A stretch of DNA of 64,000 nt from Triglochin maritima (Eukaryota > Streptophyta > Magnoliopsida > Alismatales > Juncaginaceae): the NCBI GenBank assembly GCA_963682175.1, contig OY821786.1:22583501-22647500 (forward strand), written 5' to 3'. The notes below the pieces were generated by a model, which saw only the letters and a program-made list of their open reading frames with translations, had not been told where the DNA came from and did not search any database. Positions 22,201 to 35,239 of the stretch are shown here, one piece after another. The stretch's first letter is position 1. Each line of letters opens with the position of its first letter. Both the position numbers and the translations under genes were made by a program.

Positions 22201-25200
22201 ATTCCCAATTTTAAGTAAAAGCAGGAAATTATAAAAGAATACTTAAACATAATATGAGAACATAGTAACCTTTGCGCAAGATCAAAAAAAGATATCCTTT
22301 ATTTATGCTTTTCAAGGATTCAGCAAATCAGCATCCCAAATAAGTTCCTGATTTTGCGTATCAGTTGACATAGGTTACCATACAAAAAGTTTATGTGCCA
22401 GATGCAATGTCATTTAAGATGTAGGATGCTTCGTAATATATATTGATGACTAAATTTCAAATCCTCAATTAATCTTCTTTACGCTCATCCATATGATGAT
22501 GGTTTCTCAATTTTACGGTTAAAAGAAACAGCAGAATTTTATGCATAAAAGAATCCAAATACACAAGGTTAAATCGATGCCCTTACCACTAAATTTTTAA
22601 TCATTTGTTCTCCAAATGCATCATTAGGATGTATCTGTAGTGAACATGAAATATGTAAGATACCAAATATTTTAAATATATTTCAGCACATTACGAGTTG
22701 TATGCTAGAAGACAATCTCTGAGGAAACAACCACAGCAAAATAACCTGCTCATATAAAAAGAATATTGATGTGGAAAACGTCCTGGACGCCCAACCAACA
22801 ATATCACGGGATGAATCTGGATCCAGGTATATCAGAACACATTCTGCAATTATAAATGTTGGCAGACTGATGACAACATCAGCTATATTTCAATTCCAGG
22901 TTATTATTAATTAGAAAGTATGCTAAGAAAGAGAAACATTGACTAACAAAAAAACCAGTGGAATATAAAAGATTCCTTAAGTTTCACACATGCTTGTACA
23001 GTATGAATAACTTCAAAACAAGAAAACATGCACTGGATCATATTTTAAAGCCTACTTGGTGCTGATTCTAAAAGGATCTAATGAGTACCTCCTTAATAGC
23101 ATTAACTAGAGTTGGAGGCCATAAAAATAGTTGATAATCAGGAGAAAAGTCCACTATACTATGAATTAAAAATCAATTAGAGGGAGTTAAGCATATTGAA
23201 TCAATGTAGAATCCGAGATATCCGAATATAGATGGAAGAGAGCTTAAAATTGAGGAAGTCCTCAAGGGAAAAGTGAAAGGGCAATTGTTCGCAAATCAAG
23301 TGTTTTGAGCATCTCCTTTAGGAAGCAAATTTTGTAATGCTTCAATTCTTCTTGTGCACTCAAAAAGAAGCATGGAAGGAAACTAAGCAAGAACCACACT
23401 ATGCCTTCAAATGAAGCTGACAGACCACTTTATAGAAGTCTACAAATGTTTTGTTGAAGTAAACTTCAGTGAGAGCATAATCGAATATACAGACAAAAAA
23501 ATCTTGGATGAACAGGGAATTTTTGACCGGTAAAAATTACCAATGAAGGGGAGACGATATATGTGCAAAGGACCACTCCAAAGCTAAACATAGCTCAGTA
23601 ATTCTAAATTGCAGTTATTGATTCATGGATGTACTTGGAACCATTAAAGCAGAACGAATCGCAAAAGTAGAAAAACCAACCAAAGAAAGCACAAGGATAC
23701 AAGTCAAAATTGATTGAATCAAAACTACCTAATTTCTAAGTTTTAGGAGGCAACTACGGAAAAACAACATCAACAACATCAACATAACCCCAATGCCTCA
23801 GAAGAGGCTCCCGCCTAAGCGAGGTAAGGGGGGGTCGGATGTACGCAACCCTACCACTGTAAAACAGTGAGGTTGTTTCCAATTGACCCAAATGATGCAA
23901 ATGCAACTGACCATCTGCGATTCCACAATAAAAGAAATGCAGATCGTTTAAATAGCCCTTTGATATAGTCCATGATGCTCCAAATGTCAAAAAATAACTT
24001 AATGTTTGACAGTGGAAATGGACAAAGGCAACTACGGAAAAAGAACACTAATATTTTCAGAAATCTATTGAGGCCACTCGCCTCATTGACTCAGGCTATG
24101 GGCCACGCTACGCGAGGGTCATCGCCTCAAACTCCTTTGAGGCTTTCTTTAGAGCTACAAACATGGAACAATTATGGCGTTGTATTTCAATTATAATTAG
24201 TATTATTAGGGATACTCAATCATGGGTATCATTAGTATATTTCTTTACTATTGTTATTTATAATTACTTATCTTCCACTCCAAGTTATTTTAAGCTCTAC
24301 ATAAGGAGTCTTTCAATGATATGAAGAGAGTATTTCTAATTTCCGATTCTTGTCTAGATTCTTGTCTTCTACGTTCGTAAACTCTATTTCAACTTCTTAT
24401 CTCTATACTTATCTTACTCCCAAACTATTACCCATCGTTGGTATTTTCATGGCCGTTCTCAGTCTCATGGCAAACAAAACGTGTATCGAGAATATATTCG
24501 AAGAATTGAAACAGGGTCTCGCTGCAATTTGTGACAAATATTCACAAGAATCACTCCTACGAAGACAACACCTATTGGAAAATGTACCAACAGCAACACA
24601 ACCACCAACGTTTTCATCCTTCCCTACAACAAATCTACCACCACTATTTCCACTAACCACCAACCAACACCCCGTGTCAACACTTCCATCACCTACCAAC
24701 TCACCAACAACAAATTCCCCACCAATATTTCCACTGCTCAATGACCAACAACACACGTCAACACCTCTACCTCCCTATTAGGCTATACCACTTGGTATAT
24801 CAAAAATTGCAAACCATTGAGAAGATTGATGGTGAACACCAAAGCCTACAGGTGGAAAAAAGGCTCGATTTCACAATGGGAGCATTCGAGGAGGGTGCCA
24901 TAGTAAGCTCCGACGTGCCAAAGGATGAACATAGATTTGATCTATGAAGGTACGATTCCTGAAGATCAACTTAATAGTGAATACTTTGTTCGGTTATGGC
25001 CCCTCAACCGCAAGAACATTCTATGAGTACACTCAAACTTGACAGTCCAACTCTGAAAAATTGACCACTTTCTCCCGTGGCTTCGTTTAGCATTCACCTT
25101 GAGGACAAGGTGTTTCTGAAGGGATGAGGAATCTAAGGCCGAATGTTTACTGTTGAATGTGATATATAGAAGAATAATTCTATTTCTCAATTCCTTTATC

Positions 25201-28200
25201 TAATTTCTTCTCTCTTTATCCCTCTCCCTAAACCCAATCTCCTTTCCTAGCCCTCTCACCTCTACCACACATCTCTTACCTTTTTCAACAATAAAACACA
25301 ACTTCACCACCAACACCCTTTATCTCCACGTCACACTATCTCTCCAATATCAACACCTTTTCCACACGTCTCCATTTAGTTCCCTTCATTAATGAATGGT
25401 AATAGATTGAGAGTAAAAAACGATTATAAAGAAAAGAAGCTGAAAAGATAAGATATTAGAATTTAGGGGCGTGGAAGACAACGTAGACAAGAAAAGGAAT
25501 TATAAATATTCCCTTCAAATCATCCAATAGTAGAAAGGCTCCTTATATAAAGCTTATGATAACATGAAGAGCAAGACAAGTAATTGGTAATAACAATAAT
25601 AAGGAAAAATACTAAATATACCGATGATTGGATATCCCCTAAGAAACACAGGTTTGTCAAAATAACATGAGAGAAGAGTTGCTGGAGGAGGAGAAGGTTG
25701 GAGGTGGGTATCGTGGAGGCGGCCAGAGTAGGAGAGGGTCGGAAGTCGGGTTTGTCGGAGCAAACCAGAGATCGACTGTTGTCGGTCGGGTTGGAAGAGG
25801 CAATCAAATAGGGTTGTAAATGGATACGATTTACCCACAAACCCGCCCCACCCAACCTAATACGTGCAGCGGACAAAAAAACTTACCCGTCAACCCACCA
25901 CCCGCATAACCCGCCTAATAAGCGGGGCGGCTTGTGGCCGCCCCGCATAACCTACAACCTGCCTAAATCAAATATGTTATTAATTTTTTATATACCAAAA
26001 TCATTTTAGTTTATCAGTTTTACCCATAACCATTAACCCATTGTACGAAGTCACCACTCAACACTCACCAAACGTCCAATTTTTCACTCACCAAACGTCC
26101 AATTTTCCAAAAAATGCAACGAGTGATTACTATTTCTCAAGTTTTAATATTCTTTTATTTTTCTTAGGAAAAATCTACAAAGTACAAAAAAACCGCCAAC
26201 CCGCATAACCCGACCCGCCTAGTCCAACCTTAGGCGGGACGGGCAGCAGGTTTTTATTTTTGACCCGCCCCACCCCGCCCTGCATACCCTCTTAACTTAG
26301 GCGGGGTGGGTAGCAGTTGGCCAAAAAATAGCCCCACCCCACTTACACCCCTACAATCGGAGAGTCAGAGGTCGGGTTAGCTTTGTCGTTTGTTACTTTT
26401 AGGTTACAAGCGGTGGTTTGGAAGATGGATGGAGTGGGTTAGGGTTAGGTGGTGGGGAGATAAAAAAAGTTATAAAATTAGAAAAACTACAAAAACACCA
26501 AAAAGTATAAAACAACTATAAAACCTAGTTATTAATTATTATTTATTACACTATTTTTAAGTATATTATTTATACTATTTAAAATTTTAAGTATATATCA
26601 TCCAAAAAATATTTTTAAGTCAAGTCCCCTTATCCTGAATTTTGGGAAATTGCTGAATCCCCACACTCAAGTCGTGTCGCACCGGAATCCCGTATCTGCA
26701 TCTGTACTTCCTTGAGTATCCCTAATAATACTAATTATAATTAAAATATATCTCCATAATTGTTCCATGATTGTACCCCTACATGCTTCATCCCTTCAGA
26801 CACACCTCTTCAAGGTGAATAGTAAAAAGGAACCACGTGAGGAGGTGGTCGATATGTCAGAGTTGGATTATCAAGTTTGAAGGTAGTCATATATGGTGCT
26901 TGCGGTTGAAGGTGTCACGACCAACAAAGTATTCATCATCAAGCTGACCTTCACGAATCCAACCTTCGTAGATCATCAATATATTTTGATCTTCGGAGAT
27001 TACTACGACGACCTTATTAAAAACTCTCATTGCGAAATTTAGCCTCGTTTCCACCAACGGGCTCTGCATTCACCATCAATTTTCTTAGGTTTGCAATTTA
27101 GGATATACCAAATGGTCTAGGCGAGGTAGCGACGTGTTGTTAGTTGTTGAGTAGTGGAAATAGTGGTGGAGAATTTGTTGTTGGCGAGTTGGCTGGGAAT
27201 GGAGTTGTTGAGGTGGGGTTTTGGTTGGTGGTTAGTGGAAATAGTAGTGGTGGATTTGTTGTAAGGAATGATGAGAACGTTGGTGATGGTGTTGCTATAG
27301 GTACTCTTTTCCAATAGGTGTTGTATTCGTAATGATTCTTGTTAGTATTTGTCATACATCACGGCGAAGTCGCGTTTGAATTTTTCGAATATATTCTTAA
27401 GACATGTAACGTTTGTCATAGGAGTAAGAACGCCGATGAAAACACCAATGAAGGATAATAAATTGGAGAAAGAAATATAGAAGTTAGGAGAAAGAAGGTT
27501 TAGACAATTGGGACTGGAGTAGAAATTAGAATATTTGAAGTTTAAGAAAGACAATAGAAAACCTACCCCAACTAGTTTGGGATTAAAGGTTTTGTGGTTA
27601 TTGTTATTGTAAGAAAGACAATAGAAATTCGAAGGTAATTGGTGTTGGGAAATATATATTCTTTTTCATATCTCATGCAATAGTAAAATGTTTTTTTATA
27701 TAGAGTTTAAAATAACTTGAAGAGCAACACAAATAATTTGGAAATAACAACAATAAAGAATGATACTAATGATACCTAATACTAACTATAACCTATGATT
27801 TTAGCCCTTCACTTTCCCTTACAAGAGGTTATAGCCTTCTAGCCTTCTTTTTGCGCCTCAAAGGTCTCATTGCCTCTGGGGTGCCTCTTTCGTGATTCCA
27901 TCAAATGACTGCAATAACACTAAAAATGTCTCAATCACCCTTGACGTCACCTTGCAACTCAATAGCTCTCTTGAAGAGTTATTTGTGCCAATCTTGTTTT
28001 CAAAAGAGAATCCAATTGGGAACCCACTCTGTTTTTACAAATATGGTTGTGTACCTCCGACCCCCCTTACCTCGCCAGGCTAAAGCCTATTTTGAGGCAC
28101 TAGGGTAATGTTGATGTTGATATAAGAGTTGACATGTTGAATAAGTGAGGGCACTGTGTAGCAACCTAGATCCTTAAGTTCCCCATTAAACTAAAACTGA

Positions 28201-31200
28201 ATTGGATGGATAATTCTACCATGATTTATTTCTTCATTTTTCTTTTTTTTTAACAATGATATTTTCACGCTTTATTGTATTAGATAAATAATAGATAAGT
28301 AATATGAGAACATGCAAAATGTGTCATTCATTGTTAGAAATGTTCCATGGCCACTTCATGCTCTATAAAATTATATATCAGTTACCTTATGGTAATTTTA
28401 CATAAAACAATACAACTAAGTCAAACAACTATAATTCTAGGAGCATTCATCATGTCAAAATGTTTTGGCATTTCCATTCGTTTTGTATGATATCAAAAGT
28501 TGACGACAACATTGACATTTATCTGCTGAATGAAAATAAATATACCAGTAGCAATCATTAACTCAGTTTTTTTATGGAAAACTGTACAAATGCTTATCAT
28601 GATAGCATGGCAATGAAGTCAAACACCGAAAAAGTTTACCTGTAACTTACCTACAATCAAGTTGAGCCTTGTTAATTATGGCATCTAGTCCTGTAATATC
28701 TCGTAGGTCTGCTGCAACTAGCACGTAATGATCGCCAAATACTTCACCTTTTTCTACAAAATAGAAAATTTAAATTAATTTGTACCTATCAATCATAAAT
28801 GCAAGACGCACAAGGTATGCAATTTTAGCAAAAGGATTAAAGCCAGTGAAAAGACTCGCTTCCCCACCTTGCATGTGTTATGTAAGCATTCAACTTGGAG
28901 CCCAACTTGGTGAACTCGATGCACATTTCATTGTGTCATGATCTTATAAAATTTGGTGGCTATATGAAGGCTCCTACAAATGGTCTTTTAAGCAATTAAA
29001 ATGGTACTTATTTATATTTTTATCAGTAGATGGTAATCATTTAATGAATTCACCCATCTGGCAGATGGTAATCCTTTTATGAAGTCACCCATTTGGCAAA
29101 ATGATATGTCATGTTTTCTCCTACAGTTAGAAAGTAGCAAAATACCCCACTAGACCATGCACTCAACAACCAACCGAAAGAAAAGAAACCTTCCTTATAC
29201 AGAAAAAACACCCTTTGCTACACCACAATCACCTACCACTCAATATAATAATCCTAGGAAACTATTATGGTGACCACGGCCACCACTAATAGACAACTCT
29301 TCATCTTGATACTAATCTAACGCTACTCTGTTTTTTGTACTTAGACTATATCATCATTTTGTCAATTTTATTAAGTCGTATTTTTTATTTACAAATCAAT
29401 AAATATGGAGAAAAAATCTAATTACAAGGTTTTCAATTTTTAGATTTTAGTTAGATGTGCAATATTTTGTGTAATGAAATATACATTTCAAGTTCTAAGG
29501 TTTTCTTATTTCTTTTTAGCTTTTCTTAGGTATTCATTTGTTTCTTGTGGTTTTACTCCAACACTATTTGTTATGTAAAAAATGAAACCACTTAACTTAG
29601 AGCTTCTTATTAAGAATATTTTTATGTTTTCTTAGTTAGCACCTTGATTTCTAGATATTTTGAAGCTTGCAGCCCAACATCAATTTTCTTGCTAATCGGT
29701 TAGAATAAGATTACATAGGCAAAAGTTAGCATAAAGGTGGTTTTTGCATATATAAACCTTCGTACAATTCCTTTTACAAAATAGTGCATTTCCAGTTTGC
29801 AACATGTGGCACATGCAAGAGAAACGACAACTATTTAAGCATAGTATCATGATAATAATTATATATAGGAACAGTTTATGTTCAACATGGAAAGATCCAT
29901 GGACAAGCGATGTAAATATAAAAGAGTAGAGGGTTTAAGAGAAGCAACGACAAATGGTATATATTTCTATTTGTTCATTTGGATAATCATATATGTTAGC
30001 ATAGAAGAAGAAATATGAGACTGGGGATTGAATACCAAACTACCCATGGTGGTCAAATCACTTTATTTTCAGTTAACAGAATTACTGGCTTTTATTCATT
30101 CCTTTTCAAAATTATATATGTTCCAGTGGCAGCCTATGGAGAATTTTGGGAAGAATGTGAATTGTGAAAGAAATAGGATGAAAGTTGGTGGCACAAAACT
30201 TGACCCAAATTCCCTTGATGGACAATAACAAAGAGAGAGAAACATAAATGGAACAAGAGTGCAGAAATTTTGTCCCTAGGCTACAAATATACTTAAACTG
30301 ATGTGAAAGGAAAAACACATTCTTCACTAAGATCCAACACCATACATGTAGGACATCATATTTTTCTTGAGCTTTTTCTTGTGATTGAAAACCAAATAAT
30401 CATGAAACATTATTAAAATATTAATTGAGACTCCTTTTCTCATCACGTTCATCTTATTTTTCTCATCATGTTCATCATTTTTGGCTCTTTGTTAGAATTT
30501 TCATCATTTATTACTTATGATGCCATCATCTTCGTCATCATATTCACGTGATGAAAAAGAAGCGTAACATTGATCCACCCTCCAACTCTTTTCCAAAATT
30601 CTACCTAAGACATTCATTTTTCATCCTAGCTTGTCTGCTTGAAAACTAAAAAAGGTCTCCATCAACATTGGCGATAATATACATATCGTATATGTTTCAA
30701 CGGTGATAGTGTGGTCTGAATATAGTCCAACTACTATGGTATTTTTTGCTATTGCACATTTTCACTAATGTGTTTGTACTTGTTTTATGGATGAATTAAA
30801 AAGAAAGAACAGTTGACATCTTATTTCAATGGAATCAAGGAAAGCAAATAGTTGTAAATAAAGTCACAATTTGTGTAGGTCACCTCTTGTTGAAGACACA
30901 AGTTATGTTTCGACAATGTTAATCGAGCTATCAGGTAAACATTATGCACAAAGATTTGAAATTTCTTTCTGCTCCTTCCCAATTCTTTTCCTAACCACTA
31001 AATAAGTTGTCAAAGAAGCAAGAAAACTTTTGTTTGTTTTTTAGCTTTACCGATTAAAAAAACTTTTTCCATCTTTACATTCTGTTTTGTTTTTTACAAG
31101 TTCACAAAACATTACATAAAAAAGGCATAAGAAAAACATACCGCTAGATATCGACGCCCCATCTCCAACTTTCTCCCTCAAAAGCTCATGGTGCTCTATG

Positions 31201-31784
31201 AGAGCAGCCTTCTTACTAGTAACCTGCCGAAACACAAGATCATCCCTGACAAACCAACCAAAACGCCGAACCACAAACTAAACCAAAACCGCCATACCCA
31301 CCTCCTTAAAATCCAACTCGAGATACATATGCGGCGCGATCCCCTCGCGTTTCAGGTTGAAAAACGTGGTATCGAACCCCGCACCAAGCGACAGCACCTG
31401 CTTCTTCCCGCCCCCGGACCCCAGGAACTCGCCGAGCAGCTTTCGCAGAACCGCCCACCGCGCATAATACCCTGCGTTGGTAAAAACCCAAACAATCAGC
31501 AAACCCAACATCAAGTAAAGGGATGCAGGAGGTTGAGTTAGGGTTACCGCGGTTGATGATGGGGGAGCGGCGGACGGGTTTGCGGACGAAGAGGTGGACG
31601 AAGGGGTCGTCGATGTAGCCCTTCTTCACGCAGGAGCTTCGAGAGAGGGAAGGGAGATGAGTTAGTAGGGGATTAGGGTTTGGGGGTTCAGGATTCGGGA
31701 GACTCACAGTTTGCTAGCGGCGGCGTCGTCGTTGGTGGCTTGGACCGCGGCGGTGCTGCTCCCTCCGCTGCCTTTCGACGCCAT
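19236..31784 (-). CDS. LCMT1: leucine carboxyl methyltransferase 1, 12 exons
   Basis: Methylates the C-terminal leucine carboxylate of the protein phosphatase 2A catalytic subunit, using S-adenosylmethionine; the Arabidopsis counterpart is known as SBI1. Exons (minus strand, coding part): 31784-31708, 31636-31548, 31471-31302, 31223-31142, 28753-28651, 22866-22746, 22634-22587, 20842-20759, 20546-20482, 19887-19836, 19759-19721, 19319-19236. All introns are GT-AG and all phases agree, giving 1014 nt, 337 residues, close to the usual plant length (about 330). Recognisable blocks: [14 protein letters not shown] and SPIINRGYYARW (residues about 30-60), SAM-binding [10 protein letters not shown] (about 81-90), [13 protein letters not shown], the [10 protein letters not shown] block (about 155), [12 protein letters not shown] (about 182-193), [34 protein letters not shown]. 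No stop or frameshift, so it is probably functional. Introns 4 and 5 are 2.4 and 5.8 kb; intron 5 is swollen by mobile elements. Confidence 0.93.
23757..23990 (-). mobile_element. SINE, 3' domain, in LCMT1 intron 5
   Basis: On the minus strand it reads TTGGAAACAACCTCACTG, then GGTAGGGTTGCGTACATCC with a C run, a GCGGGAGCCTC block and a tail of GTTGATGTTGTTGATG. This order is the 3' portion of plant Au-like SINEs. The head with pol III boxes is not clear, so the 5' limit is approximate. Confidence 0.6.
24157..25165 (+). mobile_element. deleted LTR-retroelement remnant, left arm, in LCMT1 intron 5
   Basis: Begins with an LTR-like end (ATGGAACAATTATGG, then AGTATTATTAGGGATACTC). It carries a gag-like open frame at 24350-24781 (a [18 protein letters not shown] helix followed by a Pro/Thr/Asn-rich tract) and ends with a [14 protein letters not shown] phrase near 25095-25120 and GAAGGGATGAGG, as at the 3' end of deleted Gypsy-like elements. 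Pol is missing. The same sequence in reverse orientation is at 26711-27790. Confidence 0.6.
25440..25640 (-). repeat. third fragment of the same intronic retroelement LTR
   Basis: On the minus strand it matches the LTR-like part of the arm at 24215-24330 (GTATCATTAGTAT, TTATTGTTATT, then a TATATAAGGAG). It is in line with the right arm. Confidence 0.5.
25809..26353. mobile_element. hAT-type MITE in LCMT1 intron 5
   Basis: 545 bp with ends TAGGGTTGTAAATGG and CACTTACACCCCTA in inverse orientation. The flanks CAATCAAA (25801-25808) and CAATCGGA (26354-26361) agree at 6 of 8 positions. The subterminal regions are crowded with CCCGCC / GGCGGG repeats. It sits between minus-strand pieces of the intronic retroelement. 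Confidence 0.75.
26711..27790 (-). mobile_element. deleted LTR-retroelement remnant, right arm, in LCMT1 intron 5
   Basis: The reverse-orientation relative of 24157-25165. On the minus strand it has the gag-like frame (27554-27342, then 27355-27140 with a Pro/Thr/Asn-rich tract), a stretch matching the left arm's second half (27069-26887), GAAGGGATGAAGCA as a polypurine-like end near 26790, and a TGTAGGGGTACAATCATGG LTR start at about 26786. Frameshifts are present. Confidence 0.6.
28005..28125 (+). mobile_element. SINE 3' end, opposite orientation, in LCMT1 intron 5
   Basis: GGTTGTGTACCTCCGACCCC, a CCTTACCTCGCC block, GAGGCACTAGGG and a GTTGATGTTGAT tail: the same SINE 3' domain as at 23757, on the other strand. 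Together the two bracket the intronic retroelement cluster. Confidence 0.55.
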
Positions 31785-32077
31785 CGGGAAGAAGCGTTAT
31801 TTGATTAGGGCCTGGTTGATCAATCTTTGTTGGGATTTGATTTTTGGGTTTCCACTTTTCATGCATAATATTTTGGGGTATTATATTAGAACGTTAAAGA
31901 AGAAATGTCAAATGTTTTAGAATGCCAAACACCGTAACCGTATTTATTTTTTTTAGAGCTAAAAATTTAATATTTTTATTTTATAAGTCTATCAAATACA
32001 TAAACCCCAATCAACCACGTGCATCTCTTTCTTACTCCAAAATCTCCAAATTCAAACCCAACTCAAATGCCTAAGAC
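31785..32077. promoter_or_regulatory. LCMT1 5' flank
   Basis: Only about 290 bp separate the LCMT1 start codon from the next mobile element, so the 5' UTR and core promoter are expected here. No convincing TATA box was picked out. Confidence 0.35.
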
Positions 32078-33290
32078 CATGACCGACCTGGTCAGCGAAG
32101 GATGACTCGGTCATCCATCGACCAAGTCGCTGGAGCAACCTGCTCATGGGTAGGTCGGTCGGTGTTTTTTTATTTAAATGTTTTGTTTATGTTTCTGGTT
32201 TTTTTTTCGTTTTATTTTGTATGTTTTAAATCATTTTTAATTCTTTTTTAAAACTTTTTTTAAAATACATTTTATAATTGTTTATATTTAAAAAAAATTA
32301 ATTATTTTTTCCATTATTTAAAAAACCACCTCCAAACAATGTGCAAGAGGGTAATATTGAAAAGTTATGGCGACATTCAGGAAAATATTAAAAAAGTAAT
32401 TAAAAAATTGGGAAATAAAAAAAATTAGAAAACATATTTTAATAAAATAAGATTTAAAAAACAGATAAAAATGATAAAAAAACAACAATACAAGATTAAT
32501 TGGTATTTGTTATAATAATTAGGGGTTTATATTTCATAAATAGTTAGGATTTAAGTACGAAATTTATACTGAAATACACCAACTTTTCTGAATAGAAAAT
32601 ATTATACTAAATTTAAAGTATAAAACAACAATAAAACTGAAATAACAACAACCGAAACTAATCATGAAAATATGAAATATAAGTCTTAAACTGAAATAAA
32701 AATCACAACTACAAATTAGGGAAGATAGATTATAAACTCGAAAAATTAAAACCACAAAAATTCTACTTAAATATTTGGTCACTGATCTTCTCCAAATTAA
32801 TTTGTGTGTTTTATTAATATGTATTGTAGGTGTTTTGTGGTTTGTGTCGTTTAATATTTGATTTATGTCATGTGTTATTTTGTTTGTCGTGTATTTGGTT
32901 TATCATTTCGGAAAATGTAAGCTTACGTTTGTTTAATTTAATGTAATATTTGCTTTATTAATATTAATGATATTTACTATTTGCTAATCATTGATGGTTA
33001 AATAAAAAATTATATGTAATTTGGAAATACGAGATTTATTGGTATTTTGATTTTCCAAATAGATTATTAATGTTTTTGGTAAATATAAATGATTTTGGAA
33101 TATAATAAAAGTTAATAAGGAAATTAATAATGTGGAGGAAAGAGAGTGTGATGACCTAGGTCGTGGTAGATTGGTGAATAGTTAAGGAAAAAGACAAGGT
33201 TGATCATGATGACGTGACAGAGAAAGAAAGAGAGAAAGTGTATGTGCATGACCTAGGTCATTAGAATGACTTAGGTCATGATAGTTGATG
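32078..33290. mobile_element. MITE-like inverted-repeat element with GACC/GGTC palindromes
   Basis: Left end CATGACCGACCTGGTCA... and right end ...TGACCTAGGTCAT, AATGACTTAGGTCATG are imperfectly inverted, each with two GACC-x-GGTC type palindromes. The interior is very AT-rich with no coding potential. Mutator-type MITEs often end this way, but I could not define a target duplication. Confidence 0.42.
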
Positions 33291-33737
33291 CTCTAATACC
33301 GACCACCCTCCCCGAACCCACTCCTACAACCCAACATTTGGCCCCAAATTTAATATTGTTAATTGATATATCTAAACTACCATCACGCATACCAATTCCA
33401 TTTTCAACCCCAAAATCCTCAAACCCCCTGGGCTTGTGTGGATACCAATTTAGTTTCCTTGATTCTCCTGGAAATCGAGTTTCTTAGTGAAACTCAAAAA
33501 ATCAAGTTTCTACTACATTGGTCTACACATAAAAACCCACCATGTTTGGGTTCAACATTTTGTTTCAACTACCATTGTCTATTAGTGTGCAAAAACCCAA
33601 AATACGGTACCATGTGGGCAGAGGCGGGCTCATGACAGAATTGAAAGGTGAACACCTTATAACTGTAAACGGTCTATAAGAGAATCCTTAATAGAATTCT
33701 TTTATCAGGAGTCCGGGCGAAATCCCCATAGCAAGAG
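33291..33737. other. unclassified spacer
   Basis: Proline-rich short open frames only (33278-33487, 33363-33635); nothing recognised. Confidence 0.3.
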
Positions 33738-34285
33738 GAGATATGGATACAAATACTAACCAATTATCCGAGTATCCGATTCGAAAATTACAATTTGGTT
33801 GGTATTTGGTAAAGAAGTTTTTACCGAATACAATTTAGAATTGAAATTGATTTAATTTTTCTTACCGTTTTCAAGTTCAAATACTAATTCAGATATAGGT
33901 CAAACCATATCCGAATATCCATACTAATTTTGGCATCCAATATATGTGGTTATTAATATTTGTACTGTGAGTTAATAAAAAACAAAGTTATTTCTTATGT
34001 AAATATAAACATAATAGAAATGCAAAAGCAAATTATAATATAATTCTCTTTAAACAATTTTCCAAAATATTTTAGATTATACAACAAAAGATATATAAAA
34101 ATATGTTATAGGAATTTGAACATTATTTGAATTCAAATCCGAATTCAAAAAGTTCTCAAATTCGGATATGAAATTTGTAAGCTATAAAAATTCGAATTTG
34201 TATTCAAATTTGGTATGTTTATTTGGAATTCAGATTCGAATTCGGATACAAGTTATATCACAATCAAAAATATTCATCTACATCC
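33738..34285. mobile_element. possible MITE relic
   Basis: A roughly self-inverse AT-rich stretch. It opens with GGATACAAATACTAACC and closes with TATTCATCTACATCC, and has GAATTCAAATCCGAATTC-type inverted repeats in the middle. Ends and target duplication are unclear. Confidence 0.3.
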
Positions 34286-34585
34286 TTAGGAGGAGTGTGT
34301 CGCCCGGGCGGGTGGGTGGCACGTCCCCTTTTTAAATTTTTTAATTTTGTTAATAGTTAATGATGGTAATATATTTATTTTAAATCTTTTTTTCATTTTT
34401 TTCTGAAAAATGTTTTTCATTTGTTTTAATTTTTTACAATTTTTTTATTTATTTTACCTAGAATTGATCTCCAAATGACGTGAATGAGAGAAATGTAGGG
34501 TGTTTGGGGGTTTCAGGGCACGATTAAGGGTGGACATAGAGAGAAAGTAGAGTACTGTTAAAGATGACTTAGGGTAATCCATGTT

Positions 34586-35176
34586 TAGGGTTGTGAGTGG
34601 GTAGGGTAATAACTGTTTAACCACAAGGGTGGGTATGGTTATGAGTAGAAAACCCTAACCATTTAATAAACGAGTGTGAAATTTTAATGGTTTAAAAAAT
34701 GGAACGGGTAAGGGTACGACATTTCACTTGCCCATTTTACTGTTTAACTGTCAAATTTATGTAATATATATAATTATATAAATATATATGTCATTATGTG
34801 AACAATTGTGTGTTTTATGTCATTATGTTATTTTGATACATTTCATTATGTGGAACAATTGTATGTTTTATGTCATTTTTGGATGTTTGGTTAACAATTT
34901 ATGGATGTTTATTGTTAAATATTGTAGGAGTAAAGGGTTTTAGTTAGTTATATGTTTATCAATTTAACAGATGTTTACACATTTACCCAGTCCATGTTAG
35001 TATCCATTACGTCTTACTCATACAACCATTTACTCGCTCGGAACCTTTTACTTAAATGGGATGGGTAGGGTCATAAGTAAAGGTAAAAATAAACAAGTAT
35101 TTAACCAAATTGTGAACCTTATAGGTAGACAATTATGGGTATAGGTAATGTCATTAACTACCCATTTACAACCCTA
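34586..35176. mobile_element. hAT-type MITE
   Basis: 591 bp with ends TAGGGTTGTGAGTGGGTA and TACCCATTTACAACCCTA (inverse, two mismatches). The flanks TCCATGTT (34578-34585) and TCTACGTA (35177-35184) agree at 5 of 8 positions. GGGTAGGG / GGGTATGG steps fill the subterminal regions. Confidence 0.7.
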
Positions 35177-35239
35177 TCTACGTACAATTGACCCATATTC
35201 ATCTTATTAACAACTAGCCAACCATATTGGTCAAACACG

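Noticed and set aside
24409..24756. Minus-strand Gly/Val-rich frame
   Set aside because: Antisense of the Pro/Thr-rich gag-like tract on the plus strand.
33278..33635. Proline-rich open frames as a gene
   Set aside because: Short, overlapping, no start context or homology.
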